The translations under genes and the position numbers were made by a program. From JBBSEX01 sp038239345 (GTDB lineage Bacteria; Acidobacteriota; Terriglobia; Bryobacterales; Bryobacteraceae), in assembly GCA_038239345.1 (NCBI GenBank), contig JBBSEX010000007.1, positions 225,112-289,111 of the forward strand: DNA of 64,000 nucleotides, read 5' to 3'. This document shows positions 8,457 to 16,963 of the stretch, piece by piece (within the stretch, counting starts at the first letter, position 1; every line of letters starts with the position of its first letter). Under the pieces are notes generated by a model. That model saw only the letters and a program-made list of their open reading frames with translations, was not told where the DNA came from and did not search any database.

Positions 8457-9217
8457 ACCATGAACATGCCGCCATTGATTTCAATGGTCTGTCCGTGGAT
8501 ATAGCGAGAACCCTCGCTACACAGAAATACGATCGTATCGGCGATCTCTTCATTCGTCCCGAGTGTCCCTGCTGGAGCGGATGCCCTCATCGAATCCAAC
8601 ATTTGCTGCGTTGAAAATACTTCGTGAAAGTGGTTGTCGACAGTCCCCGGGCTGACTGCATTCACTCGCACGCCCTTCGCCGCAAACTCCTTGGCTAGGC
8701 CCTTCGTGATTGTTGAAACAGCGGCCTTGGCCGCGGAGTAGATCGTTGCTCCGATACCGCCGCCGTTTCGGGCCGCAATGGAGCTGAGGTTCACAACAAT
8801 GCCCCAGCCCCGCTCCGCCATGCGCGGTACGAGTGCCTGGGAAATGAAGTAAACGCTTTTCACATTCAGGTTCATTACTTCGTCGAACAGCTCTGGCGTA
8901 AATTCCGCAAGCTTGGCGCGCTTCACCAGCGACCCGGCGTTATTGATCAGGATATCTACTTTGGGGGCGATCTTTTCCAAATTCTCAATGAACTGCCGGA
9001 TGCCTGTATCGGTGGACAAATCGCCGCCGATAATCTCGGCCTCCACGTGCAGGTCGCGCACCGCCGCGGCTGTCTCTTCGGCCCCCTGCTTGTAACCGCC
9101 ATAGTGAATCACCACGCGCGAAACGCCAGCCCGCGCTAATGCCACGGCGGTGGCGGCGCCAATTCCCCGCGATGCGCCAGTAATCAGCGCCGTCTTACCC
9201 TGTAACTCTGTCGACAT
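8453..9217 (-). CDS. Short-chain dehydrogenase/reductase (FabG-like)
   Basis: A 254-residue classical SDR with NAD(P)-binding motif TGASRGIG, the structural NNAG motif, catalytic Ser in NLSSIAA and YSAAKAA (YxxxK) with the downstream SPGTVDN loop. It reduces or oxidises a hydroxyl/keto substrate; close relatives include 3-oxoacyl-ACP reductases and other SDRs annotated as FabG, and the actual substrate is not readable. It stands alone between convergent pgsA and the divergent hydrolase gene. Confidence 0.9.
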   Translation of the reverse strand: MSTELQGKTALITGASRGIGAATAVALARAGVSRVVIHYGGYKQGAEETAAAVRDLHVEAEIIGGDLSTDTGIRQFIENLEKIAPKVDILINNAGSLVKRAKLAEFTPELFDEVMNLNVKSVYFISQALVPRMAERGWGIVVNLSSIAARNGGGIGATIYSAAKAAVSTITKGLAKEFAAKGVRVNAVSPGTVDNHFHEVFSTQQMLDSMRASAPAGTLGTNEEIADTIVFLCSEGSRYIHGQTIEINGGMFMV

Positions 9218-9255
9218 CCAGCCTCCTCATTTTCCAGCTACAATCAAAACTCGCC

Positions 9256-10350
9256 ATGAAACAGCTTAGCGTTGTCGCCCTACTCTCGTTCTGCCTCTTC
9301 TCATCCGTGTGCTCTGCCGATCCCAAGTCTGAAACCGGCGACATTAATGGCGCCAAGTTTCGTATCGACATTCCTGAAAAATGGAACGGCGGACTTGTAA
9401 TTTACTGTCACGGCTACAGCGCCAAGCCCGTAACGTTTGAGGGCGCAAAACAGAATCCGGTGCTGCAGGTTTTCCTCGATCAGGATTATGCCGTGGCGCA
9501 ATCCGGATACGCCGCCGGCGGTTGGGCAATCCAGGAAGCGGCTGTTGATACCGAAAGCCTCCGCCGCTATTTCAGCGGCAAGTACGGTCTACCCAAAGAG
9601 ACTTATATCACGGGGCATTCGATGGGTGGATTTCTGGCCATGATGCTGATGGAAACGTACCCCACCGTTTATGACGCAGGCATGCCGATGTGTGGACCAC
9701 TGGCCCCGACGCTATCCTTTATGGCTCGCGGAGCCTTCGACGGCCGCGTGCTCTTCGACTATTATTTTCCTGGCATGCTCCCCAATCCAGCGAAGACTCC
9801 AGCGAATTTTGTGAACGATCGTGAAGTGCAGGTGAAAATTTTACAGGCGCTTGACGCCGCCCCGGAGAAAGCCACGATCCTACGGCGCGCCAATAACCTG
9901 AAGAATAACCGCGATCTGGCCAGCACTCTGGCGTTCATCACTTATCTATTGAAGGAACTGCAGGAGCGCGCTGGCGGCAATCCGTTCGACAATCGCAACG
10001 TGATCTATAACGGGACGCTCGATGACAACGAGCTGAATGCTTCTATCGCCCGTTACGATGCCGAACCGAGGGCCGTGGCCTACATGCGCCAATACTATAC
10101 GCCCACCGGCCATATTCTTCACCCGATGCTGGCGATCCATACAACGTATGACCCGCTAGTACCGGTCAGCATCCCCAACAGCTATCAAGCCACCATCGAC
10201 GAGGCCGGCAACTCGAATCTTTTCGTGCAGCAGTACGTGAAGCACGATGGACATTGTGCCATCGATCCCACGGAAACAGCTCGCGGCTTTGCGCAACTAC
10301 GGGAATGGAAAACGAACGGCACTCGTCCAAAATCCGGCGAAAACAAGTAG
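9256..10350 (+). CDS. Exported alpha/beta hydrolase
   Basis: A 364-residue protein with a signal peptide (about MKQLSVVALLSFCLFSSVCSA) and an alpha/beta-hydrolase fold: oxyanion-side VIYCHGYS, nucleophile elbow TGHSMGG, and a late His in KHDGHCAID. It probably acts as an esterase or peptidase-like hydrolase in the periplasm; the substrate is unknown. A TACAAT hexamer (9239-9244) ends 11 nt before the ATG with no Shine-Dalgarno, the same geometry as pgsA. It is divergent from the SDR gene. Confidence 0.85.
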   Translation: MKQLSVVALLSFCLFSSVCSADPKSETGDINGAKFRIDIPEKWNGGLVIYCHGYSAKPVTFEGAKQNPVLQVFLDQDYAVAQSGYAAGGWAIQEAAVDTESLRRYFSGKYGLPKETYITGHSMGGFLAMMLMETYPTVYDAGMPMCGPLAPTLSFMARGAFDGRVLFDYYFPGMLPNPAKTPANFVNDREVQVKILQALDAAPEKATILRRANNLKNNRDLASTLAFITYLLKELQERAGGNPFDNRNVIYNGTLDDNELNASIARYDAEPRAVAYMRQYYTPTGHILHPMLAIHTTYDPLVPVSIPNSYQATIDEAGNSNLFVQQYVKHDGHCAIDPTETARGFAQLREWKTNGTRPKSGENK

Positions 10351-10414
10351 CTAGAGCCACGGGAAAGGCGTAATCTTCATCGCGCTCCTATCGGTTTCTT
10401 GCTAAACTTGGCCC

Positions 10415-11320
10415 GTGTTAGCCACCGCGAATAATCAAATCTACTCGCGGGATGAAGTTTGCCGCGTCCTTTCTATATCTCAACGGCAGTTACGGGGTTG
10501 GGAGAAGCAAAAGCTAATCCACCCCGCGGAGACATTCGGATTTTCCGATCTTCTGGCGCTCCGCACCATCGTCAAATTACGCCAAGCCAAAATTCCGGCG
10601 ATGCAGATTCACAAAGCTGTTACTGCCTTGCGCAACACGATGCGTCATGTCGTGAATCCACTTACGGAACTGAAGATCTTCGCCGTTGGGAAAAAGATTC
10701 GCGTCGAGGCCGACGGGCGGATGATGGAGCCGGTTTCAGGACAACTGTTGCTTGACTTCAAGGAAGCCGAGTTGAAGCGGCTACTGCAGTTCCCCACGCT
10801 TGCGCAGCCACCCCAAAATTCCCATCAACGTACGGCGGAGCGGTGGTTTGAGAAGGGGCTGGAACTCGAGCAGACCGGGGCCCCAGTGGAGGAAATCGTC
10901 AGCGCTTATGAACAGGCGGTTTCGCTGGATCCGCAATCGGCGGGTGCGCTCGTAAATTTGGGAACCATCTATTTCAATACACGATCGTTTGCCGAAGCGG
11001 AACGCTGCTATAAGAAGGCGATCGCCGCCGATCCGAACTATGCGCTGGCGCACTTCAATCTGGGCAACCTTCACGACGAGCGCGGCGATAGGACGAAAGC
11101 GCTGTTGCATTACTCATCGGCGGTGCGCCTGAATCCCGGCTATGCCGACGCGCACTATAACATCGCACTTCTATTCCAATCCAACGGAGAGGTGATGAAA
11201 GCAATGCGTCATTGGAAGACTTATCTGAAGCTAGATCCGGGAAGTTCGTGGGCCGTCATTGCCCGCCGCGAGTTGGATAAACTGCGGGACGCCACACTGG
11301 TCCGCGGCACACGCCTGTAG
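10415..11320 (+). CDS. MerR-type DNA-binding domain fused to TPR repeats
   Basis: A 301-residue protein. Residues about 8-70 look like a MerR winged-helix head (YSRDEVCRVLSISQRQLRGWEK, then FGFSDLLALRTIVKLR). A middle segment of unclear fold follows, and from about residue 140 three or more TPR units (SAGALVNLGTIYFNTRSFAEA, NYALAHFNLGNLHDERGDRTKA, GYADAHYNIALLFQSNGE). It lacks the usual MerR effector-binding domain, so the TPRs may supply the sensing or partner-binding part (inference). Start is GTG 10415; a TAAACT hexamer ends 6 nt upstream, suggesting a leaderless transcript. Confidence 0.82.
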   Translation: MLATANNQIYSRDEVCRVLSISQRQLRGWEKQKLIHPAETFGFSDLLALRTIVKLRQAKIPAMQIHKAVTALRNTMRHVVNPLTELKIFAVGKKIRVEADGRMMEPVSGQLLLDFKEAELKRLLQFPTLAQPPQNSHQRTAERWFEKGLELEQTGAPVEEIVSAYEQAVSLDPQSAGALVNLGTIYFNTRSFAEAERCYKKAIAADPNYALAHFNLGNLHDERGDRTKALLHYSSAVRLNPGYADAHYNIALLFQSNGEVMKAMRHWKTYLKLDPGSSWAVIARRELDKLRDATLVRGTRL

Positions 11321-11327
11321 CCCGCTA

Positions 11328-11918
11328 TCAGTGCGCGACGGCACTAATGTAACCGCGCTCCAGGGCAAAGCCCGGCCCGCTTCCAAAGCCCCGATTCGCC
11401 CCACACATCGCAATCAAGCCCTTAAAGGAAGACCATACCTCGCGCTGGAGAAAGAAGTTCGGAATGATGGCTGGCGCACCAAATACGGGAACCATACTTG
11501 CCATCGCCGTCACCTGCCAAGCTGCAAACGCAATGGCCGATGCTCCAAATAGCAAGATGCTGGCACTGCCACCCTGCATTAGCCGAAACGGTCCGAAGTT
11601 GGACCCGGCCGATAAAAGAATGCACCCGCCGGAGAAATCCCGTAACTGCAGTGGCGCCGAGGTGAGCGTATATACTTTCCCCGCCGAGAACATAGAGGAA
11701 GTGGAGCCATCCCCATTCAGCGGAATGGAAATACTGAGACCCGCACCGGCGGCGGCATATCGGGCACGCACGCCTTGGGGCGGCAGGGGTGACCTGCTAG
11801 TGAGATCTATGAACCCAGCCGACAACGCGACGATTCCGACACCGGCGTCGCCCCCGCCGGATGTTTGGAAGTTCCAACCGGACTCTCGAGCGCTTCTCAA
11901 AACAGTGGATAAACTCAT
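11328..11918 (-). CDS. Orphan protein of unknown function
   Basis: A 196-residue frame on the minus strand with a good Shine-Dalgarno (AGAGG about 9 nt before the ATG). I do not recognise the family. It is rich in Gly, Ala and Ser, has no clear signal peptide, and contains short beta-type stretches such as GLSISIPL and CILLSAGSNFGPF followed by a hydrophobic GASAIAFAAWQVTAM. The opposite strand is also open across much of this gene; I prefer the minus frame because of its ribosome-binding site and codon pattern. It ends 7 nt from the convergent MerR-TPR gene. Confidence 0.55.
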   Translation of the reverse strand: MSLSTVLRSARESGWNFQTSGGGDAGVGIVALSAGFIDLTSRSPLPPQGVRARYAAAGAGLSISIPLNGDGSTSSMFSAGKVYTLTSAPLQLRDFSGGCILLSAGSNFGPFRLMQGGSASILLFGASAIAFAAWQVTAMASMVPVFGAPAIIPNFFLQREVWSSFKGLIAMCGANRGFGSGPGFALERGYISAVAH

Positions 11919-12044
11919 TTTCTGTACCTCTGATTAAAAAGCGTCTTCCCAAATACAATAGGGACACCGGCTCGGCGAAAATTAGTAACCTTCCTGTAAA
12001 GGAATTCGGCTAACCGCGTAATAGAAGACCGAGGAGCTTACACA

Positions 12045-12389
12045 ATGAACAAAGTGTTACTTGGCCTGCTATTGGGGGCGTTTTTGGGGATTTTCGATGG
12101 ACTTACGTCGTGGTTCACGCCGGAAGCTCGCCCCGGTTTAGTAGGAATCGTGATCGGGTCCATGATCAAAGGGCTGATCATCGGCGTGTGCGCCGGATAC
12201 TTCGCCAAGAAGGTCCACTCGCTACCGCTGGGAATTCTGTTCGGACTTGCGCTCGGCATGTTTCTCGCATTCCTTGTTGCGCGGATGCAGGGCAAGTATT
12301 ACTTCGAAATCATGTTACCTGGCAGTATTTTGGGTGCGGTTGTCGGCTTCGCAACCCAGAAATATCCCTCTACGGCGCTGGCAAAGTAA
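12045..12389 (+). CDS. Small polytopic membrane protein of unknown function
   Basis: A 114-residue protein with about four hydrophobic segments, roughly residues 3-22, 31-50, 63-82 and 91-106, many containing Gly-x3-Gly spacing (LLLGAFLGIFDG, GSILGAVVGFA). The start has GAGGAG about 8 nt upstream of ATG 12045. No family is recognised; it could be a small transporter-like or scaffold protein. A terminator-like hairpin follows. Confidence 0.65.
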   Translation: MNKVLLGLLLGAFLGIFDGLTSWFTPEARPGLVGIVIGSMIKGLIIGVCAGYFAKKVHSLPLGILFGLALGMFLAFLVARMQGKYYFEIMLPGSILGAVVGFATQKYPSTALAK

Positions 12390-12395
12390 GAAGGG

Positions 12396-12450
12396 GAATC
12401 CCGGCGTAGCGAACCCCGGGGGATAACGGGCGCTCCGCCGGGATTCGTTT
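12396..12450 (+). terminator. Terminator-like inverted repeat after the small membrane protein gene
   Basis: An 11-nt perfect inverted repeat, GAATCCCGGCG at 12396-12406 and CGCCGGGATTC at 12436-12446, is followed by GTTTT. The loop is long (29 nt), so this could be a weak terminator or another structured element. Confidence 0.45.
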
Positions 12451-12520
12451 TCCCCGCTGTTTATTGGAACACCAGAAGAGCGTGCGCGATGCGTTAATTC
12501 TTGTTATTAGCCCGAAAGGG

Positions 12521-13354
12521 CTAGCCTGCGCCACCCGCGCGTCGAGGCTTCTTTACCGCTATGGGACCTGATTCGACCGATGCCGCTGGTTTCTTCGCCA
12601 AGTCCAGACTGGCCCGCAACGCCTCCAGAATATCGATGACCTTCCCCGATTGCGGCTCCGGCAGGGCCACAACTTCCTTGCCTTCCTTCTTGGTCTCAAT
12701 CAACTGCAGAAGATTCTCGCGGAACGTGTCTTTGTATTTACTGGGATCGAATTCCGCCGCCAGGGATTCGATCAGCAACATCGCCAATTCCTTCTCTTTA
12801 TCTTTCACCAGACTGACGTCGGTACGAAACTCGTCGATCTTGCGGATCTCGTGGGCGTAATACATGGTGTGCATCAACACGCCTTGCGCTCCTGGACGCA
12901 AGATGACTATGTGCTCGCGATTGTGCATCGCGATCTTCGCCACACCTACGTAACCAGAGCGCTTTAGGGCATCGAAGAGTAAGGCGTATGGCTTTTCGCC
13001 GGCGTCGTCGGGGGCCAAATAGTAGGAACTTTCGAAATAGACGGGATCGACTTCGTCAGTCTTGACGAACTCCAGGATTTCCATCACCTTCGCGGTTTTA
13101 GGAGCTACCTTCTTAATATCCTCGTCATCGATTACAACGTAACGGTCCTTCTCATACTCGTAACCTTTGACGATCTCGGAACGCGGGATCGGCTTATCCT
13201 CGGACTGGCAGAAGATCACCTGCTTTACACGTGATCCGTCGGTCTTATGCAGTTGGTTGAAACTGATACTCTCGCCGCGCGCGGCGCTAAACAGTTTCAC
13301 CGGAAACGATACAAGACCGAAAGTGATGTGACCTTTCCAGATGGTGCTCGCCAT
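12521..13354 (-). CDS. ku: Non-homologous end-joining protein Ku
   Basis: Bacterial Ku homodimer that binds double-strand DNA ends and recruits the ligase LigD. The 277-residue protein opens with MASTIWKGHITFGLVSFPVKL, typical of bacterial Ku, and has the core beta-barrel region (VYFESSYYLAP, GVLMHTMYYAHEIR). A basic, Lys/Ala/Pro-rich tail follows (KKPAASVES to KKPRRAGG), the region known to bind DNA or LigD in other species. No ligD is in this window, so it would be elsewhere. A short TAGCCC/GGGCTA hairpin (12508-12523) overlaps its stop codon but lacks a T-run. Confidence 0.95.
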   Translation of the reverse strand: MASTIWKGHITFGLVSFPVKLFSAARGESISFNQLHKTDGSRVKQVIFCQSEDKPIPRSEIVKGYEYEKDRYVVIDDEDIKKVAPKTAKVMEILEFVKTDEVDPVYFESSYYLAPDDAGEKPYALLFDALKRSGYVGVAKIAMHNREHIVILRPGAQGVLMHTMYYAHEIRKIDEFRTDVSLVKDKEKELAMLLIESLAAEFDPSKYKDTFRENLLQLIETKKEGKEVVALPEPQSGKVIDILEALRASLDLAKKPAASVESGPIAVKKPRRAGGAG

Positions 13355-13552
13355 AACCGACGTCCCCCGAGCTTACTTCATACCACAATCGGGAAACAGG
13401 TTCAAGGGATTGTGTTTTATCAGCGGGCGTCGCTGTGGTCAGCCTCTCTTCGGCCGACAATCCAGCCCGCGACGTTTTTCTATCTCCGACGTCTCAGCTT
13501 TTGAAACCGAATCCCTTCGCGCGACATCAATCGGGGCAGTAGCATTGTCCCT

Positions 13553-13558
13553 TATAAT
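13553..13558 (+). promoter_or_regulatory. Possible -10 element of the htrA promoter
   Basis: A perfect TATAAT lies 36 nt before the htrA ATG in the 240-nt spacer between divergent ku and htrA. I see no good -35 hexamer at 17 nt, so the element may use an upstream activator or another sigma factor. Nothing else is evident in the spacer. Confidence 0.35.
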
Positions 13559-13594
13559 AAAAGTCAGGTTTTGGCCGAAAGGTAAGCGCATACC

Positions 13595-15214
13595 ATGAAG
13601 TTGTTCGATAGAGTTCGCCGGCGGAAGGTTTTGTCGTTTTCGCTGCTGCTATTCACGCTGTCCCTTGGAATCGTGATCGGGACACTTGTAAATACTGGCG
13701 TACACGCGGCTCGGGCGCAATCGGCAGCTCCAGACGCCACACCCTTGACCATCCCGAATCCCGTCCTGATCGGCAATGAGTTCACCAAATTGGCCAAGAA
13801 ACTGGAGCCTTCCGTGGTAAACATTACCGCTGACGCTTCGGCGAAAGAGCAAGACGCTCCGAAGGGCACGCGCCGTGGACCGCAGCCCCCGCAAGGCCAG
13901 GATGAAGAGGATAACAACGAAGACAACACGGACCTCTTCCGCCGGTTTTTCCATCAGCCGTTTAATAACGACATGCCCCAGCGAGCCCTAAAGCGTGAAC
14001 AATCGGGTACGGGCTTCCTGGTGGACGCCCATGGATACATCCTCACCAATAATCACGTGGTGGATAAGATGGACCACATCAAGGTGCGCTTACACGGCGA
14101 TCTAACCGATTACAAGGCTCGACTGATCGGCGTCGATGTGGAGACGGATATCGCCGTTATTAAGATTGAGCCGCACAGTCCGCTGACGCCGGTGACGATC
14201 GCGAATTCCGAGGGTGTCCAGGTGGGCGATTGGGCAGTGGCGATCGGGTCGCCATTCGGCCTCGAAGCTTCGGTTACCGCGGGTATCGTAAGCGCGACAG
14301 GGCGAGACATCGGGACACAGGCCTTCCAGCGATTTATTCAGACTGACGCAGCCATCAACCCCGGCAATAGCGGCGGTCCGCTGTTGAATATCCGGGGCGA
14401 CGTGATTGGCGTGAATACGATGATCGCGACGCAGAGTGGCGGTTACCAGGGAATTGGCTTCGCTCTGCCGATGAACACGGCCGTAAAAGTTTATAACGAC
14501 ATCATCAAGACCGGCCGGGTCACTCGCGGATCCATCGGTATTAGCTGGAATAAGAATGATAAGCCAGAATTGTTGAAGGCGCTGGGTGCAAAGAACGGCG
14601 TCCTGGTGGCCGATGTCAGCAAGGGTGGCCCGGCGGACAAGGCGGGACTCAAAGCTGAGGATATCGTGGTTGCCATCAATGGCAAGGAAATCAAAGATGG
14701 CGACGATCTAGTGACGCGTGTCGCCGATATGGCGATCGGCGCGGCAGCGACGCTGACTGTGGATCGGGGCGGAAAACGAATGGATTTAAAACTCGTTATC
14801 GCCGATCGCTCGGAAGTATTCAAGAACGACCCGCGAGTAACGGGATTGCCGCCCGAAGCGAATCCGTCGAAGGTGGAGGGCACTCCCGCTAAGTTCGGCA
14901 TTTTCATACGTGACCTCTCTCCCGCCGAAAAGGAAGCCGCGAATCCGCCAGAAGGCCACGGCGTACGAGTCACACGGGTTGAAGCAGGGTCGTTTGCGGA
15001 AGATTTGCAAATTCAGGATCAGGACATTATCGTTTCCATCAACCGGCAGCCGGTGTCTTCTAAAGAGGATGTGCAGAAGGTTCAGAGCGCTTTGAAGCCC
15101 GGCGACGCCGTGGCATTCCGGATTATGCGTTCCATTCAGGCGGCGCCCCGCGGTGGAAAGCCGCAATACAACACGTTCTTCGTGTCGGGTACGTTGCCGC
15201 CAGTCACGGAATAA
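13595..15214 (+). CDS. HtrA/DegQ-like periplasmic serine protease with two PDZ domains
   Basis: A 539-residue envelope quality-control protease. After a positively charged start, a hydrophobic segment (about residues 11-30) acts as signal or anchor. The trypsin-like domain shows His154 (NNHVVD), Asp185 (ETDIAVIKI) and Ser259 (NPGNSGGPL). An acidic/Gln-rich linker precedes it (about residues 90-110). Two PDZ domains follow, recognisable by NGVLVADVSKGGPADKAGLK and GVRVTRVEAGSFAEDL. Such enzymes degrade misfolded exported proteins. AAAGG lies upstream of ATG 13595. The next gene, for a peptidoglycan-binding protein, starts about 70 nt downstream. Confidence 0.94.
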   Translation: MKLFDRVRRRKVLSFSLLLFTLSLGIVIGTLVNTGVHAARAQSAAPDATPLTIPNPVLIGNEFTKLAKKLEPSVVNITADASAKEQDAPKGTRRGPQPPQGQDEEDNNEDNTDLFRRFFHQPFNNDMPQRALKREQSGTGFLVDAHGYILTNNHVVDKMDHIKVRLHGDLTDYKARLIGVDVETDIAVIKIEPHSPLTPVTIANSEGVQVGDWAVAIGSPFGLEASVTAGIVSATGRDIGTQAFQRFIQTDAAINPGNSGGPLLNIRGDVIGVNTMIATQSGGYQGIGFALPMNTAVKVYNDIIKTGRVTRGSIGISWNKNDKPELLKALGAKNGVLVADVSKGGPADKAGLKAEDIVVAINGKEIKDGDDLVTRVADMAIGAAATLTVDRGGKRMDLKLVIADRSEVFKNDPRVTGLPPEANPSKVEGTPAKFGIFIRDLSPAEKEAANPPEGHGVRVTRVEAGSFAEDLQIQDQDIIVSINRQPVSSKEDVQKVQSALKPGDAVAFRIMRSIQAAPRGGKPQYNTFFVSGTLPPVTE

Positions 15215-15282
15215 TTAGCCAGCGGACCTTGGCCCGAGTGAACCACCGTCCGCGAAGGCACAAGGCTGTTACACTTAAGACC

Positions 15283-15843
15283 GTGTTTGCCGCAAAATTC
15301 CTCTTTTTTTTCGCGACACTCGCTGGCCTTGCGCTGGCTGGGAACCCCGTTCGCCATGCAGTAACGAAGAAGCCTGCCGTGAGCAAAGCGCAAAAGCCGG
15401 CAGCGGCGAAAACGGTGGGAACCCGGGCGGCCGTTTCAAGAGTTGGCACCCACCGCGTGAATACGCGCTACACCAGCGCCCGGTCAAAAGTAGCTGTTTC
15501 AACGCAAGCCCGGGGGCGCACCGCGCAGCGTACGCGGCAAGCACCACTCGCTACGAGCTATCACCCGACCCAACAGGAGCCGTCCGCCGAGAGGTATCAC
15601 CAGATTCAACAGTCCCTCGCCGACAAGGGTTACTATAAGGGCGAACCAGGCAGTTCTTGGGGCCCGGAATCAGCAGTCGCATTAAAGCGTTTTCAGCAGG
15701 ATCAGAATTTACCGCCCAGCGGGAAAATCGATTCACTCTCCGTGATTGCCCTTGGCTTGGGTCCGAAAAGATCCGCCACCGTAGATGGACAGGGGCCGGC
15801 CATCCGCCAACAACCACTGAATTCGCCTGAATCGAAACCGTAA
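15283..15843 (+). CDS. Exported peptidoglycan-binding-domain protein
   Basis: A 186-residue secreted protein. From GTG 15283 it begins with a signal peptide (FAAKFLFFFATLAGLALAG), then a basic, low-complexity Ala/Thr/Arg/Lys region of about 90 residues, then a PGBD-like domain (SAERYHQIQQSLADKGYY, SWGPESAVALKRFQQDQNLP). It may tether to cell-wall glycan. I prefer 15283 because TACACT (15270-15275) ends 7 nt upstream and the signal peptide then begins at the N terminus; in-frame GTG 15238 and TTG 15229 would add a basic N-terminal extension. It precedes ald by only 5 nt. Confidence 0.72.
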   Translation: MFAAKFLFFFATLAGLALAGNPVRHAVTKKPAVSKAQKPAAAKTVGTRAAVSRVGTHRVNTRYTSARSKVAVSTQARGRTAQRTRQAPLATSYHPTQQEPSAERYHQIQQSLADKGYYKGEPGSSWGPESAVALKRFQQDQNLPPSGKIDSLSVIALGLGPKRSATVDGQGPAIRQQPLNSPESKP

Positions 15844-15848
15844 ATTAC

Positions 15849-16961
15849 ATGATTATCGGAGTTCCGAAGGAAGTAAAAGATCATGAGACTCGTGTGGGTC
15901 TTGTACCGAGCGGAGCCACTGCTCTCATAGAGGCCGGCCACAGAGTACTGGTTGAAGAAGGTGCGGGCAAAGGCAGTTCACTCGGCGATGAAGAGTATCG
16001 CGAGGCGGGCGCAGAGATCGTGTCCAGTGCCGCGGCGGTCTGGTCGCAAGCTGACTTAATCGTGAAAGTAAAGGGCCCGCAACCGCCCGAATATCCCTAT
16101 CTGCGGCCGGGCCTGCTGCTGTTCACCTATTTGCATCTCGCCCCGGCGCCGGAATTGACCGATCGGCTCCTAGAGGCCCGTGTCAACGCGGTGGCCTATG
16201 AAACCATACGGGAAGATGACGATTCCCTGCCCTTATTGACGCCAATGAGTGAAGTGGCGGGCCGCATGGCGGTGCAAGTAGGCGCTCAATATTTGGAAGC
16301 CCCGAACGGCGGTCGCGGCGTTTTGCTGGGAGGCATTCCAGGTGTCGCGCCGGCGAATATCGTAATCCTCGGCGGTGGAATTGTCGGCCATAATGCGGCA
16401 AAAATGGCGGTTGGCTTGGGCGCGAAGGTGACGATCATCGATCATAATTTGAATCGACTTCGCGATTTGGACGACATCTATGAAAGCAAGATCGTGACGC
16501 TGGCATCGAACGTCTATACGATTCGGGAAGCGCTTCGCCAAGCCGATCTGGTGATTGGCGCGGTTCTAATTCCAGGCGCTTCGGCGCCGAAACTAGTGCG
16601 CCGGGAAATGATTTCCGTAATGAAAAAGGGCGCGGTAATTGTCGACGTGGCTATCGATCAGGGCGGATGTTTGGAAACCTCGCGCGCCACCACGCACACC
16701 GATCCGGTTTACTATGTCGAGGGCGTACTCCACTACTGCGTCTCGAATATGCCGGCCGCCGTCCCCCACACCGCAACTTTCGGGCTGACCAATGCGACTT
16801 GCCCATATCTGCTGGAGTTAGCGAATAAAGGATTGGCCCAGGCCTGCCAGGATAGCAACGCGATCAGCGAAGGCGTGAATACGTATGACGGGCACATTAC
16901 GTATCGCGCCGTTGCCGAGTCGCAGAATAAAGAGTGGGAGCCGATCAGTGCCGTGCTGTGA
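15849..16961 (+). CDS. ald: Alanine dehydrogenase
   Basis: NAD-dependent interconversion of L-alanine with pyruvate plus ammonia. The 370-residue protein begins MIIGVPKEVKDHETRVG, contains the substrate-binding Lys/His region (KVKGPQPPEY, LFTYLHLAP), the Rossmann motif ILGGGIVGHNAAKMA and the late DVAIDQGGC motif, all diagnostic for Ald/PntA-like enzymes; the length matches Ald rather than transhydrogenase alpha. It follows the peptidoglycan-binding gene by 5 nt and nearly abuts the convergent ABC-F gene (3 nt). Confidence 0.95.
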   Translation: MIIGVPKEVKDHETRVGLVPSGATALIEAGHRVLVEEGAGKGSSLGDEEYREAGAEIVSSAAAVWSQADLIVKVKGPQPPEYPYLRPGLLLFTYLHLAPAPELTDRLLEARVNAVAYETIREDDDSLPLLTPMSEVAGRMAVQVGAQYLEAPNGGRGVLLGGIPGVAPANIVILGGGIVGHNAAKMAVGLGAKVTIIDHNLNRLRDLDDIYESKIVTLASNVYTIREALRQADLVIGAVLIPGASAPKLVRREMISVMKKGAVIVDVAIDQGGCLETSRATTHTDPVYYVEGVLHYCVSNMPAAVPHTATFGLTNATCPYLLELANKGLAQACQDSNAISEGVNTYDGHITYRAVAESQNKEWEPISAVL

Positions 16962-16963
16962 GC

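Noticed and set aside
11464..11937. 157-codon plus-strand frame opposite the orphan 196-residue gene
   Set aside because: No ribosome-binding site, Pro/Ala-rich shadow composition; the minus frame has AGAGG before its ATG.
12508..12523. Hairpin at the end of ku as a terminator
   Set aside because: Stem of only 6 bp that contains the stop codon and no T-run in the direction of transcription.
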